A stretch of 64,000 nt of DNA, taken from assembly GCA_026129765.1 (NCBI GenBank), contig JAHCHP010000001.1:1-64000 (forward strand), written 5' to 3'. Positions 18,860 through 26,092 of the stretch are shown here, one piece after another. The translations under genes were made by a program, and so were the position numbers. The notes under the pieces are model-generated. The model made no database searches. It saw only the letters and a program-made list of their open reading frames with translations, and had not been told where the DNA came from. The number at the start of each line of letters is the position of its first letter. Positions within the stretch are counted from its first letter, which is position 1. The stretch is from Fimbriimonadia bacterium. Its GTDB lineage: Bacteria; Armatimonadota; Fimbriimonadia; Fimbriimonadales; GBS-DC.

Positions 18860-18969
18860 CCGAACCACTCCGGTTTTAGCAATGCTGCGAATAGATAAAC
18901 CATCATCAGCAAGCAAATTGCCCCGAAAAAGAGATACAGCGAGCTATTAGCAGCGAGCAAAGTTATCAT
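18856..18969 (-). CDS. kdpF: KdpF small membrane subunit
   Basis: 37 residues, one transmembrane helix, with the family core MMVYLFAALLKPEWFG. KdpF stabilises the Kdp complex. The start at 18969 is the ATG after the 31-aa ORF; the kdpF ATG and that ORF's TGA overlap (ATGA), and the kdpF stop overlaps the kdpA start the same way. The longer reading to 19068 is a frame shadow of the 31-aa ORF. Confidence 0.88.
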   Translation of the reverse strand: MITLLAANSSLYLFFGAICLLMMVYLFAALLKPEWFG

Positions 18970-19061
18970 GAATCCCCCCTCAATGCCCACAACCCGTCCA
19001 CCAATTTCAAACTTAACAGGAAAAACAGGATGCCGATTGTCAAAAACAAAAGATCTTTCAT
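18966..19061 (-). CDS. 31-aa membrane microprotein opening the kdp operon
   Basis: ATG at 19061 with TAGGAGTG 4 nt upstream; 31 codons to TGA at 18966. The product begins MKDLLFLTIGILFFLLSLK and has one strongly hydrophobic helix (residues about 4-18) followed by LVDGLWALRGDS. The stop overlaps the kdpF start by ATGA, the same coupling used between kdpF and kdpA, so it is translated as part of the operon. From memory, similar short ORFs precede kdpF in other phyla, but I know of no assigned function. It is too short for standard gene finders. Confidence 0.75.
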   Translation of the reverse strand: MKDLLFLTIGILFFLLSLKLVDGLWALRGDS

Positions 19062-19071
19062 CGTTCACTCC

Positions 19072-19100
19072 TATATAAACTGTAGTTCATCGGGCGTCAA
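19072..19100 (-). promoter_or_regulatory. Promoter of the kdp operon
   Basis: On the minus strand TTGACG (19095-19100) and TATATA (19072-19077) are separated by 17 bp. The predicted transcription start falls about 4 nt before the 31-aa ORF, so the Shine-Dalgarno sequence overlaps the start region. A KdpE site should lie just upstream but I could not define one. Confidence 0.75.
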
Positions 19101-19198
19101 GAAGGCGGAAACAACAAGGGTCTTTCTATCAAGATGATGTCAAGATTTTCTCAGGGAACTTATTGTCTGCATCAACCGTTTATGTGAAAGGAGCCATT

Positions 19199-19744
19199 AT
19201 GATGAAACGATGGATGGGATTAGGGTTTTTGGTGGTTGTGGCGTCTTTTGCCATGCTTTATCTGAATCGAACCGCGTCTGCCTCGCTTCCTCCGGCAGAA
19301 AGGAAACCAACAACGATGAACGAAGGTCGTAAAGTGAACAAAACGGATGCGGAATGGCGCCAGCAGTTGACGCCAGAGCAGTACCGGATATTGCGCGAGA
19401 AAGGCACTGAGCGCGCCTTCACAGGCAAATATTGGAACCACAAAGAGGATGGCACTTACGGTTGCGCGGCATGCGGCGAAGAACTGTTTAAGTCCACAAC
19501 GAAGTATGACTCGGGCTGCGGTTGGCCCAGTTTCTATGACGCGATGGATAGGGGCAAAATCGAGTTTAAAGAGGATCGGAGCTATGGCATGATCCGAACC
19601 GAAGTGCTGTGCAAAGCATGCGGCGGACATTTGGGGCATCTCTTTGAGGATGGACCTGCGCCCACAGGGCAGCGCTATTGCATCAACTCGGCGAGTATTG
19701 ACTTCCAGAAAAAAGACGAAGCAAAGAAGCCTGACAAGAAGTAG
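19199..19744 (+). CDS. msrB: Peptide-methionine (R)-S-oxide reductase, membrane-anchored or exported
   Basis: 181 residues from the first of two tandem ATGs, with AAGGAG 7 nt upstream. An N-terminal hydrophobic segment (residues about 5-22) acts as a signal or anchor. The MsrB domain has the zinc cysteines C89/C92 ([10 protein letters not shown]) and C138/C141 ([10 protein letters not shown]), GCGWPSF, and the catalytic C161 in [13 protein letters not shown]. It reduces the R epimer of methionine sulfoxide, here probably outside the cytoplasm. A Lys/Asp-rich tail ends the protein. The reading can extend to 19163 but lacks support. Confidence 0.95.
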   Translation: MMKRWMGLGFLVVVASFAMLYLNRTASASLPPAERKPTTMNEGRKVNKTDAEWRQQLTPEQYRILREKGTERAFTGKYWNHKEDGTYGCAACGEELFKSTTKYDSGCGWPSFYDAMDRGKIEFKEDRSYGMIRTEVLCKACGGHLGHLFEDGPAPTGQRYCINSASIDFQKKDEAKKPDKK

Positions 19745-19765
19745 GAAGGTTGCAGATGCGAAATC

Positions 19766-19795
19766 AGGAGGCAGGCTTTCTTATATCTGCCTCCT
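19766..19795. terminator. Bidirectional hairpin between convergent msrB and monooxygenase genes
   Basis: AGGAGGCAG (19766-19774) pairs perfectly with CTGCCTCCT (19787-19795) around a 12-nt loop. Short T or A runs flank it. It lies between the two convergent stop codons. Confidence 0.65.
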
Positions 19796-19807
19796 TTGAA
19801 CCTAAAT

Positions 19808-20209
19808 TTATCGCGCAATGACGCAGTAGGTCTTGAAGTCGGAACTCATCGGCGGTTCTGTGCCTGTTTCTTTCGCCTGTTTCACATCTTCAAATCCGCG
19901 CTTGTGACCCTCCATAAAGGCAGGCGATTTCATCCACGCTTTGAAATTCTCTTCACTGTCCCAATGGCTCACGACCAAGTAGACATCCCCTTCTTTCTGC
20001 GGGCGCAGCACATACATATGCCGGAAACCGGGCATTGTGTCGATGGCGCGCGCGCGAGTCTGGAACAGATGCTCAAACCGCTCGCGATAATCTTCGCGGC
20101 ACGTGATATAGTTGATGGCGACGAATCCGTCCGTCACCGAAAAGGCGGCGGCAACTTCTGAGTGAGCCTGTGTTTGTTCAGCAGACCGGTTTTCTACTGT
20201 TGCGTTCAT
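19808..20209 (-). CDS. Antibiotic biosynthesis monooxygenase (ABM) domain protein, heme-monooxygenase-like
   Basis: 133 residues. After about 25 variable residues comes a ferredoxin-like ABM fold: FVAINYITCREDYRERFEHLF, then MPGFRHMYVLRP, VSHWDSEENFKAWMKSP and HKRGFED. The pattern fits the HmoA/HmoB-type heme monooxygenases, which open heme to release iron, but ABM proteins have diverse substrates, so the function stays open. A TATAAT -10 (20241-20246, minus strand) and a GGAGGAG Shine-Dalgarno sequence precede the ATG. It is divergent from the transketolase gene. Confidence 0.75.
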   Translation of the reverse strand: MNATVENRSAEQTQAHSEVAAAFSVTDGFVAINYITCREDYRERFEHLFQTRARAIDTMPGFRHMYVLRPQKEGDVYLVVSHWDSEENFKAWMKSPAFMEGHKRGFEDVKQAKETGTEPPMSSDFKTYCVIAR

Positions 20210-20240
20210 TCAACTCCTCCAAAATCCATTTTATCTTTAG

Positions 20241-20246
20241 ATTATA
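20241..20246 (-). promoter_or_regulatory. -10 element of the ABM monooxygenase gene
   Basis: TATAAT on the minus strand, 31 bp before the start codon, with a normal GGAGGAG leader. Confidence 0.5.
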
Positions 20247-20274
20247 CCCTTAGCGTGGCTAAATAATCAAGGGG

Positions 20275-20302
20275 TTCGCAAAGATTTTTGGCTGGGTATA
20301 CT
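20275..20302 (+). promoter_or_regulatory. Promoter of the transketolase gene
   Basis: TTCGCA (20275-20280) and TATACT (20297-20302) with a 16-bp spacer, then GGGAGG before the ATG at 20329. Confidence 0.5.
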
Positions 20303-20328
20303 CATGGGGAAGGGAGGATGATTATTTT

Positions 20329-22185
20329 ATGACGCGAACCGAACAGATTGAAGCCTTAAAAGCGAAAGCGCAGATTCTGAGAAGCCACTCGATCCGCTCC
20401 ACCACTGAGGCGGGTTCTGGACACCCCACGACTTGTCTTTCCGCCGCCGACCTCATGAGCGCGCTTTTCTTCTATGCATTCCGCTATGATGTGCCAAACC
20501 CGGACAATCCGCGAAATGATCACCTTGTTCTATCTAAGGGGCATGCCTCGCCTCTGCAATATGCGGCTTGGGCAGAAGCGGGCGCGTTCCCAGTGGATCA
20601 TCTGATGACTTTGCGAAAGGTCGACAGCGATTTAGAAGGACATGCGACCCCGCGTTTCCGCTGGTACGGCGCAGCAACGGGTTCGTTAGGGCAGGGGCTT
20701 TCCATCTCGGTAGGCGTCGCGCTCGCGTTGCGACTATCAGGTTCGCCAGCTACCTCCTACTGTTTTATGGGGGATGGCGAATCGGCAGAGGGTTCCGTGT
20801 GGGAAGCCGCCGCGCTGGCATCCTACTATCAACTTTCCAACCTTACTCTCATATTGGATGTGAATCGGTTGGGGCAGAGCCAAGCGACGATGCTCCAGCA
20901 TGATTTGAAGACCTACAGCGACCGTTTTCGCGCTTTTGGCTGGCGCGTTATCGAGATCGATGGGCACGATATGAACCAGATTGTGGACGCTCTGGATACC
21001 GCAAAGCTTCCCAATGAGCAACCGACCGCCATCATTGCCCGCACTTTCAAGGGACGGGGCGTTTCATTCTTGGAGGATAAGGAAGGCTGGCATGGCAAAC
21101 CGCTTCCTACCGACTTAGCTCAGCAAGCCGTAGCGGAATTGGCGGTTTCGCAGGAGCAAAAGGCTCTTTCTGCGCAATTAAAAGTCGCGCCGCCCGCCGA
21201 ATTTTCGGTTCCTTCACTGCCAGCCGGCGCAATGGAACCACCCGCCTACACACAGGGGCAGCAGGTGGCGACTCGAGAAGCCTATGGCGATGCGCTGGTT
21301 GCTTTGGGGCGCGCGAATGGACGAGTGATCGCGTTAGATGGCGATGTAAAGAACTCCACCTACTCTGAAAAGTTTTACAAGGCGTTCCCTGACCGCTTTG
21401 TGGAGTGTTTTATCGCCGAGCAAAACATGGTGGGCGCAGCGATTGGGCTGGCGCACCGAGGCTGGGTTCCGTTCGCTTCTACTTTTGCCGCCTTCTTCAG
21501 TCGCGCCTATGACTTCATTCGCATGGCAGGTATCGCGCATGCGAACATCAAGTTGTGCGGCTCGCACTGTGGAGTCTCGATTGGCGAAGATGGCGCGTCT
21601 CAGATGGCGCTGGAAGATTTGGCGATGATGAGAGCGATTCCCAACGCGGTTATCTTGTATCCCTCTGATGCGGTATCCACTTATAAGTTGGTGGAAGCAA
21701 TGGCAGCTTATCAGGGAATCGCCTTTATGCGCTCCTCTCGCCCAAAAACGCCGGTGCTTTATGCCAATAATGAAGCGTTCCCGATAGGCGGTTGTAAGGT
21801 GCTGCGTTCCAGCGCGCAGGATCGCTTAACTCTTGTGGGAGCAGGGGTGACTCTTCATGCCGCTTTGGAAGCGAGCGAGCGATTGGCTCAGGATGGGATT
21901 CAGGTTCGGGTGATAGACCTTTACTCGGTGAAGCCGGTTGACCAAACCACCTTGGTTCGCTGTGGTCGGGAAACGAACGGCTTGATTATGACGGTGGAAG
22001 ACCATTATGTGGAGGGTGGTATCGGCGAAGCGGTGACCGTTGCGGTGAACGAGGCAGGGATTCGGGTACACCGAGTGGCGATACGCGAGATTCCGCGCGC
22101 CGGAAAACCCGAAGAGTTGCTTGCACTGTATGGTATCGATGCGGATGGAATCGTGAAAGAGGTACGCGCAGCATTGGGTTTGTGA
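20329..22185 (+). CDS. tkt: Transketolase, single-chain
   Basis: 618 residues, the length of the animal-type form rather than the 660-residue E. coli type. It transfers two-carbon units in the pentose phosphate pathway using thiamine diphosphate. Visible are SGHPTTCLSAADLM, the substrate histidine region LSKGHASPLQYAAW, the cofactor motif GDGESAEGSVWEAA (GDG at 148-150), the pyrimidine-domain EQNMVGAAIGLAHRG with the catalytic glutamate, and a C-terminal domain with VEDHYVEGGIGEAV. The start is ATG with a GGGAGG 12 nt upstream. The gene stands alone. Confidence 0.93.
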   Translation: MTRTEQIEALKAKAQILRSHSIRSTTEAGSGHPTTCLSAADLMSALFFYAFRYDVPNPDNPRNDHLVLSKGHASPLQYAAWAEAGAFPVDHLMTLRKVDSDLEGHATPRFRWYGAATGSLGQGLSISVGVALALRLSGSPATSYCFMGDGESAEGSVWEAAALASYYQLSNLTLILDVNRLGQSQATMLQHDLKTYSDRFRAFGWRVIEIDGHDMNQIVDALDTAKLPNEQPTAIIARTFKGRGVSFLEDKEGWHGKPLPTDLAQQAVAELAVSQEQKALSAQLKVAPPAEFSVPSLPAGAMEPPAYTQGQQVATREAYGDALVALGRANGRVIALDGDVKNSTYSEKFYKAFPDRFVECFIAEQNMVGAAIGLAHRGWVPFASTFAAFFSRAYDFIRMAGIAHANIKLCGSHCGVSIGEDGASQMALEDLAMMRAIPNAVILYPSDAVSTYKLVEAMAAYQGIAFMRSSRPKTPVLYANNEAFPIGGCKVLRSSAQDRLTLVGAGVTLHAALEASERLAQDGIQVRVIDLYSVKPVDQTTLVRCGRETNGLIMTVEDHYVEGGIGEAVTVAVNEAGIRVHRVAIREIPRAGKPEELLALYGIDADGIVKEVRAALGL

Positions 22186-22204
22186 ATGGAAGGAGAGAAT
22201 TGGG

Positions 22205-22210
22205 TAAAAT
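22205..22210 (+). promoter_or_regulatory. -10 element of the antitoxin gene, leaderless type
   Basis: TAAAAT ends 7 bp before the ATG at 22218. There is no ribosome binding site between them. Confidence 0.45.
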
Positions 22211-22217
22211 CAATCTT

Positions 22218-22445
22218 ATGAGTTACGAACAGGTGATCTTAGAACGCTTGCGAACACTTCCAAGAGATAAGCAACGCGAGGTTTTGGATTTTGTGGATTT
22301 CCTTGCGCATAAGTCTTCTCCGAATAAACAATACAAGGGCATGCAGGGATTGTGGGAAAAGTTCAACTTGGATATTTCAGAGGCTGATATTGAGGATTTA
22401 CGCAAGGAAGTGTGGGAACCCGTTCTACAGAAGGGGCAGAAATGA
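22218..22445 (+). CDS. DUF2281-type antitoxin
   Basis: 75 residues from MSYEQVILERLRTLP. The core PRDKQREVLDFVDFLAHKS and the acidic tail with ADIEDLRKEVWEP match the DUF2281/VapB-like antitoxins that pair with PIN-domain toxins. The reading can be extended to 22182, but the ATG at 22218 follows a -10 box at leaderless spacing and starts the conserved part. The stop TGA overlaps the start of the downstream PIN gene, the usual antitoxin-toxin coupling. Confidence 0.75.
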   Translation: MSYEQVILERLRTLPRDKQREVLDFVDFLAHKSSPNKQYKGMQGLWEKFNLDISEADIEDLRKEVWEPVLQKGQK

Positions 22446-22842
22446 TGTCTGTTGTTGTAGATACGCATACTCTTCTATGGTATTTGATGAATTCTTCGCA
22501 GCTTTCTAAAGATGCCTCAAAAGCAGTTAAAGATGCGCTTAACGCAGGGTATCACGTATATGTTCCGTCCATTCTATCGTCGAGGTAGTCTATCTCACAG
22601 AAAAAGGACGCCTACCCATGCAAGCCTTAAATTCTCTACTTGCCGCTTTGAATGATAATGCAAGTGGATTTAGTGTGGTTTCACTTGACTTAGAAGTTTG
22701 TAAATCCGTTCAATCTGTTTCACGGGAAGCAATTCCTGATATGCCGGATCGAATTATTACAGCGACTGCAGTCTTATTGCAACTACCGCTTGTGACTCGC
22801 GACAAAAAGATAGCAGATGCTGGATTTACAACTATTTGGTGA
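22442..22842 (+). pseudogene. PIN-domain toxin (VapC-like) broken by a frameshift
   Basis: The first frame gives MMSVVVDTHTLLWYLMNSS through VYVPSIL, with the first PIN aspartate in VVDTHTLLW, and runs into TAG at 22586-22588. The next frame continues IVEVVYLTEKGRLP, then MPDRIITATA and VTRDKKIADAGFTTIW to TGA at 22842. Together they make one complete PIN domain with its acidic residues, so a single missing base near 22573-22576 breaks it. PIN toxins are RNases neutralised by the upstream antitoxin. A sequencing or assembly error cannot be excluded. Confidence 0.85.
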
Positions 22843-22865
22843 GTTTAGTTGAGTACGTGTAGGGG

Positions 22866-22904
22866 AAATTCTATCCCCCTGAAGTTCGGGGGATAGAATT
22901 TTTT
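22866..22904 (+). terminator. Strong hairpin terminator between the toxin gene and rplU
   Basis: ATTCTATCCCCC (22868-22879) pairs with GGGGGATAGAAT (22888-22899), followed by a T-run to 22904. The T-tract favours the plus strand; the stem may also serve convergent rplU, whose stop codon overlaps the T-run. Confidence 0.85.
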
Positions 22905-23214
22905 AACCCTGAATCTCGGTCACTTTCAGCCAAGTGTAGGGCTGGCGGTGTCCAAATCGCCGCCGCTGATTCTTCTTCGCTTTGTAAGTGAACCCCACGA
23001 TCTTTTTCCCTTTGCTCTGTTTTGTGACTTCAGCAATCACCTTCGCGCCTTCCAGCGTGGGGGTTCCCACACGCGCATTGTCGCCATCGCTGATCATTAA
23101 GACCTCGTTCAATTCGACTTGCGCGCCCGGTTCCGCCTCGATTTTCTCTACCATCAAGGTGTTGCCCGCCTCCGCGCGATACTGTTTGCCGCCCGTTTTG
23201 ATAATCGCGTACAT
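22903..23214 (-). CDS. rplU: 50S ribosomal protein bL21
   Basis: 103 residues from the ATG at 23214 (MYAIIKTGGKQYRAEAG), the standard start of bL21; the reading to 23235 crosses the Shine-Dalgarno region. The protein binds 23S rRNA in the large subunit. The signature KIVGFTYKAKKNQRRRFGHRQ is present near the end. GGAGGAG lies about 11 nt upstream and a TATACT -10 at 23263-23268. rpmA, its usual downstream partner, is absent: a terminator follows at once. Confidence 0.96.
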   Translation of the reverse strand: MYAIIKTGGKQYRAEAGNTLMVEKIEAEPGAQVELNEVLMISDGDNARVGTPTLEGAKVIAEVTKQSKGKKIVGFTYKAKKNQRRRFGHRQPYTWLKVTEIQG

Positions 23215-23262
23215 GATGTTTTGATGCTCCTCCACTATGAATTTTCTTTAGTCAGGACGAAT

Positions 23263-23268
23263 AGTATA
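23263..23268 (-). promoter_or_regulatory. -10 element of rplU
   Basis: TATACT on the minus strand, about 49 bp before the start codon; the leader has GGAGGAG. Confidence 0.45.
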
Positions 23269-23306
23269 CCCGATTTGCCACTCCGCATGCTAAACTTGTT
23301 ACACCT

Positions 23307-23942
23307 ATGCCTGAGCAAAGTCCAGAGCTTCTTATTCTACGGCTGATCGCTGTCTTTCTAAGCATCGGTATTCACGAATTCGCGCATGCGAAGTCTGCTG
23401 ATATGGCGGGCGACCCCACCCCCCGTGTGCAGGGCAGAGTGACCCTCAATCCCATCGCGCACTTGGACCCTGTCGGTTCCATCTTGATTTTTATCACGGC
23501 TTTATCCGGCTATGGGATTGGCTGGGGAAAACCGGTGCAAGTGAATCCCGCGAATTTCAAGAACCCCCGTCAAGATTCCATTCTGGTTGCGGCTTGGGGA
23601 CCGCTTTCGAACATTGTTTTAGCCGTGATTTTCTCCATTCTGCTGAAAACCACCGCGCAAGCCTTGCCGACGATGGTTGTCTACTTCATGGTTTATATGG
23701 TCATCGTGAACATTTGGCTTGCGCTGTTTAACTTGATTCCGCTTCATCCTTTGGACGGCTCTAAGATTGTGGGTGGATTAATCACCGATATGTACCGTGA
23801 AAGACGGTACTGGAATTTTCAGATGGTTTATGGTCCGATGCTTTTGTTCGGCAGCATCCTGATTTTGCCGTTAATCGGCATTCATGTGTTAAGCATGACC
23901 CTTGCGCCCATTGCCAATATGATTTTTGACGCGCTGTTGTAG
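23307..23942 (+). CDS. Site-2 protease family (M50) membrane metalloprotease
   Basis: 211 residues with about five membrane helices. The zinc motif HEFAH (H23, E24, H27) sits in the first helix region and the second metal ligand D150 in LHPLDGSK, the hallmark of the short rhomboid-neighbour class of S2P proteases. It probably cuts membrane-embedded substrates, but the target is unknown. The ATG follows a TAAACT box by 10 bp with no Shine-Dalgarno sequence. The nfo gene follows after 26 nt and may be co-transcribed. Confidence 0.88.
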   Translation: MPEQSPELLILRLIAVFLSIGIHEFAHAKSADMAGDPTPRVQGRVTLNPIAHLDPVGSILIFITALSGYGIGWGKPVQVNPANFKNPRQDSILVAAWGPLSNIVLAVIFSILLKTTAQALPTMVVYFMVYMVIVNIWLALFNLIPLHPLDGSKIVGGLITDMYRERRYWNFQMVYGPMLLFGSILILPLIGIHVLSMTLAPIANMIFDALL

Positions 23943-23968
23943 ATACAAAGAACCGGATAGGAGAACCG

Positions 23969-24817
23969 ATGAACGAACGATTGATGGGGGCGCACATGCC
24001 CGCCGCGGGAGGCATTCAAAATGCCCTTTATTCGGGGAAAAAGATTCACTGTACCTCCGTGCAGGTCTTTACTGCCAGTCCTCGCCAATGGAAATATAAC
24101 CCCTTGAAACCTGAAACGGTGGAGGCTTTTGAGAAAGGCAAGCAGGAAACCGGCATTCAGTCGGTGGTTTCTCATGCGGCTTATCTAATCAATCTGGCAG
24201 CGCCTGACGAGAAAATCCGGCGTCAATCGTATGATGCCTATCTCCAAGAGCTTCATCGCTGCGCGGAACTGGGGATTGGATATGCGGTGGTGCATATGGG
24301 GTCTCATTTGGATAAGGGCGAAGAGGGGGGCTTGAAAACGCTGATTCAGAGCCTGAGCGACCTGTTGCAGGAGATGCCGGAGGGCGTGAAAATCGCGATG
24401 GAGACGATGGCGGGTCAAGGCTCCGCGCTTTGCTACAAATTTGAACATTTCTCCACGGTTTTGGAGTCTCTGCCGGATGAGCGGCTGGCGATTTGCGCGG
24501 ACAGTTGCCACCTTTTCGCGGCAGGCTATGATCTGCGGACGCCCGAAACCTATGCCAAGGTATGGGACGAGTTTGACCGGCTGATTGGTCTCAATCGCTT
24601 GCAGGTTTGGCATGTCAACGATTCCAAGAAGCCTTTAGGTTCACGCGTCGACCGCCATGAGCATATCGGTGAGGGAGAGATCGGGATTGAAGCGTTCCGG
24701 CTCTTGATGAATGACCCGCGTTTTGAGCATGTCCCCATGCTGCTGGAAACCCCCGATGTGGATCGCTTTGAAGACGATTTGAACCGCCTTAAGAGTTTGA
24801 TAGGAAAGAACGAATGA
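23969..24817 (+). CDS. nfo: Deoxyribonuclease IV (AP endonuclease)
   Basis: 282 residues, standard length. Zinc-dependent TIM-barrel enzyme that cuts DNA 5' of abasic sites in base-excision repair. Visible are GAHMPAAGGIQNAL, VSHAAYLINLAAP, VHMGSHLDKGEEGG, AMETMAGQGSALC, ICADSCHLFAAGYD, WHVNDSKKPLGSRVDRHEHIG and LLETPDVD, which hold the metal ligands. A good Shine-Dalgarno sequence (TAGGAGAACC) precedes the ATG. The stop overlaps the start of the lipoprotein gene by 4 nt. Confidence 0.95.
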   Translation: MNERLMGAHMPAAGGIQNALYSGKKIHCTSVQVFTASPRQWKYNPLKPETVEAFEKGKQETGIQSVVSHAAYLINLAAPDEKIRRQSYDAYLQELHRCAELGIGYAVVHMGSHLDKGEEGGLKTLIQSLSDLLQEMPEGVKIAMETMAGQGSALCYKFEHFSTVLESLPDERLAICADSCHLFAAGYDLRTPETYAKVWDEFDRLIGLNRLQVWHVNDSKKPLGSRVDRHEHIGEGEIGIEAFRLLMNDPRFEHVPMLLETPDVDRFEDDLNRLKSLIGKNE

Positions 24818-25305
24818 AAAATTGGATGTTCGCTGGGATGATTGCGGTTTTTGCGTTCAGCTTAACCGCCTGTACCCAAAAACAGGAAGCCGAGACAGGC
24901 GAGACTCCTCCGCCCGCTGTCACAAGCGCGCCACCGTCTCCCGCCCCTATGGACGAAGCAAAAGAGGGAAAACCGATGCAACCGCCTCCCGCGACCGCTT
25001 CGGTCCCCGCTGATTTTCCGGTTTCCATGATTGAGGGCGCGGAAATCACAAAGGTGCAGATTGGCGGCACAGCTCAGCAAGTGGAACTGACCGTCGCGAA
25101 GGGCTGGCAAGAGGTCGCCGCGTTCTATGAGACCCAACTCAAGCAGAAGGGCTTTTCGGTGCGCAAACGCGATGAAAACACAGGTGAAAGCGATCAGTCG
25201 CTGATACTGGCGGACAAACCCGAAGGAGTGCTGGGCGCATCGATCAGCCAGAAGCGAGGCGAATCGCGCAGCGAAGTGATTTTGAATTGGATGAAGCGGG
25301 ATTAA
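24814..25305 (+). CDS. Putative lipoprotein of unknown function
   Basis: 163 residues. The N-terminus MKNWMFAGMIAVFAFSLTAC is a lipoprotein signal with lipobox LTAC, so the mature protein is probably lipid-anchored at its cysteine. A Pro/Ala-rich linker (about 25-60) is followed by a small globular part with AQQVELTVAKGWQEVAAFYE and a basic end. I do not recognise the domain. It is translationally coupled to nfo by ATGA but shares no evident function with it. It converges with a pseudopilin gene, 10 nt apart. Confidence 0.75.
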   Translation: MKNWMFAGMIAVFAFSLTACTQKQEAETGETPPPAVTSAPPSPAPMDEAKEGKPMQPPPATASVPADFPVSMIEGAEITKVQIGGTAQQVELTVAKGWQEVAAFYETQLKQKGFSVRKRDENTGESDQSLILADKPEGVLGASISQKRGESRSEVILNWMKRD

Positions 25306-25315
25306 GCAAGTTTCA

Positions 25316-26020
25316 TCAATTAGTTCTTATATCGCGAAGCCACTTGACATGCCCGTCTAAAAACAACCGGTTTCTCCCGCCCCGGTGGGTGGATTTACCC
25401 GCCAGCGAGGGGTCTACATTGGCGGCGGTTCGGGGAAAATAAGGGTCGACTGCCATTTCGGTGTCGGCAACACCCGTGGGAATTCCAATAAAGGGGTTGT
25501 TGACCGCAATCAGGTCTTGAACTGCTTGATCCGCGATTTTTCCCCAAAAGTTATCTAAAGGAATCGGGTCGGAGGCTTGGTCAAACCGCCATAGCCAATA
25601 GCGCGCGGTTGCATTGGGCTGCGTGGTTCTGGTTGTTTGGGCGACTTGTGGCGCACTTCCCAACGCGCTTCCCTCGATACTCAAGCATGACCAGATTTGA
25701 TTATTTTTGACATAAACCTCCAACAGCAGCGCTGCCCAGCCGGAACGTGGATCGGAGGGCGGCCAACTGCTCCAGGCGCGGTAACCGCCTGGCAGCGATA
25801 GTTTCAAGTCGCGGCGGTCCGGCATCCGGTCCTCATAATCTTGGCTATACATCTCAAACGCAAGCCCAATCTGCTTTAAGTTGGATGCGCATTGGGTTTG
25901 CCGCGCGCTTTCCCGCGCCTGCGCAAAGACCGGGAACAGAATCGCCGCCAAAATCGCAATGATCGCGATGACGACTAACAACTCAATCAAGGTAAAAGCA
26001 GATTGTCGACATTTTTTCAT
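25316..26020 (-). CDS. Prepilin-type pseudopilin with H-X9-DG C-terminus (DUF1559-like)
   Basis: 234 residues. The class III signal [19 protein letters not shown] follows a short basic leader (MKKCRQSA), to be cut by prepilin peptidase before the phenylalanine. Next come [16 protein letters not shown] and [20 protein letters not shown]. The C-terminus has [12 protein letters not shown], an exact H-X9-DG motif. These proteins are abundant in Armatimonadota and Planctomycetes; their function is unknown, perhaps a surface filament or secretion-associated role. A TATAAT -10 on the minus strand lies at 26065-26070. Confidence 0.88.
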   Translation of the reverse strand: MKKCRQSAFTLIELLVVIAIIAILAAILFPVFAQARESARQTQCASNLKQIGLAFEMYSQDYEDRMPDRRDLKLSLPGGYRAWSSWPPSDPRSGWAALLLEVYVKNNQIWSCLSIEGSALGSAPQVAQTTRTTQPNATARYWLWRFDQASDPIPLDNFWGKIADQAVQDLIAVNNPFIGIPTGVADTEMAVDPYFPRTAANVDPSLAGKSTHRGGRNRLFLDGHVKWLRDIRTN

Positions 26021-26064
26021 GTGTGTTGATAGAAATCAGATTTTAGGTCGCGTCTCCCCTGCTA

Positions 26065-26092
26065 ATTATATCATAAATTGACATGCGCGCAA
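26065..26092 (-). promoter_or_regulatory. Promoter of the pseudopilin gene at 25316-26020
   Basis: On the minus strand TTGCGC (26087-26092) and TATAAT (26065-26070) are separated by 16 bp, about 45 bp upstream of the start codon. Confidence 0.5.

Noticed and set aside
19101-19198. c-di-AMP or potassium riboswitch in front of kdp
   Set aside because: The consensus-like promoter ends only 11 bp before the first ORF, so there is no transcribed leader to hold one.
22903-23235. Longer start of rplU at 23235
   Set aside because: It places the GGAGGAG ribosome site inside the coding region; bL21 always begins at MYA-type sequence.
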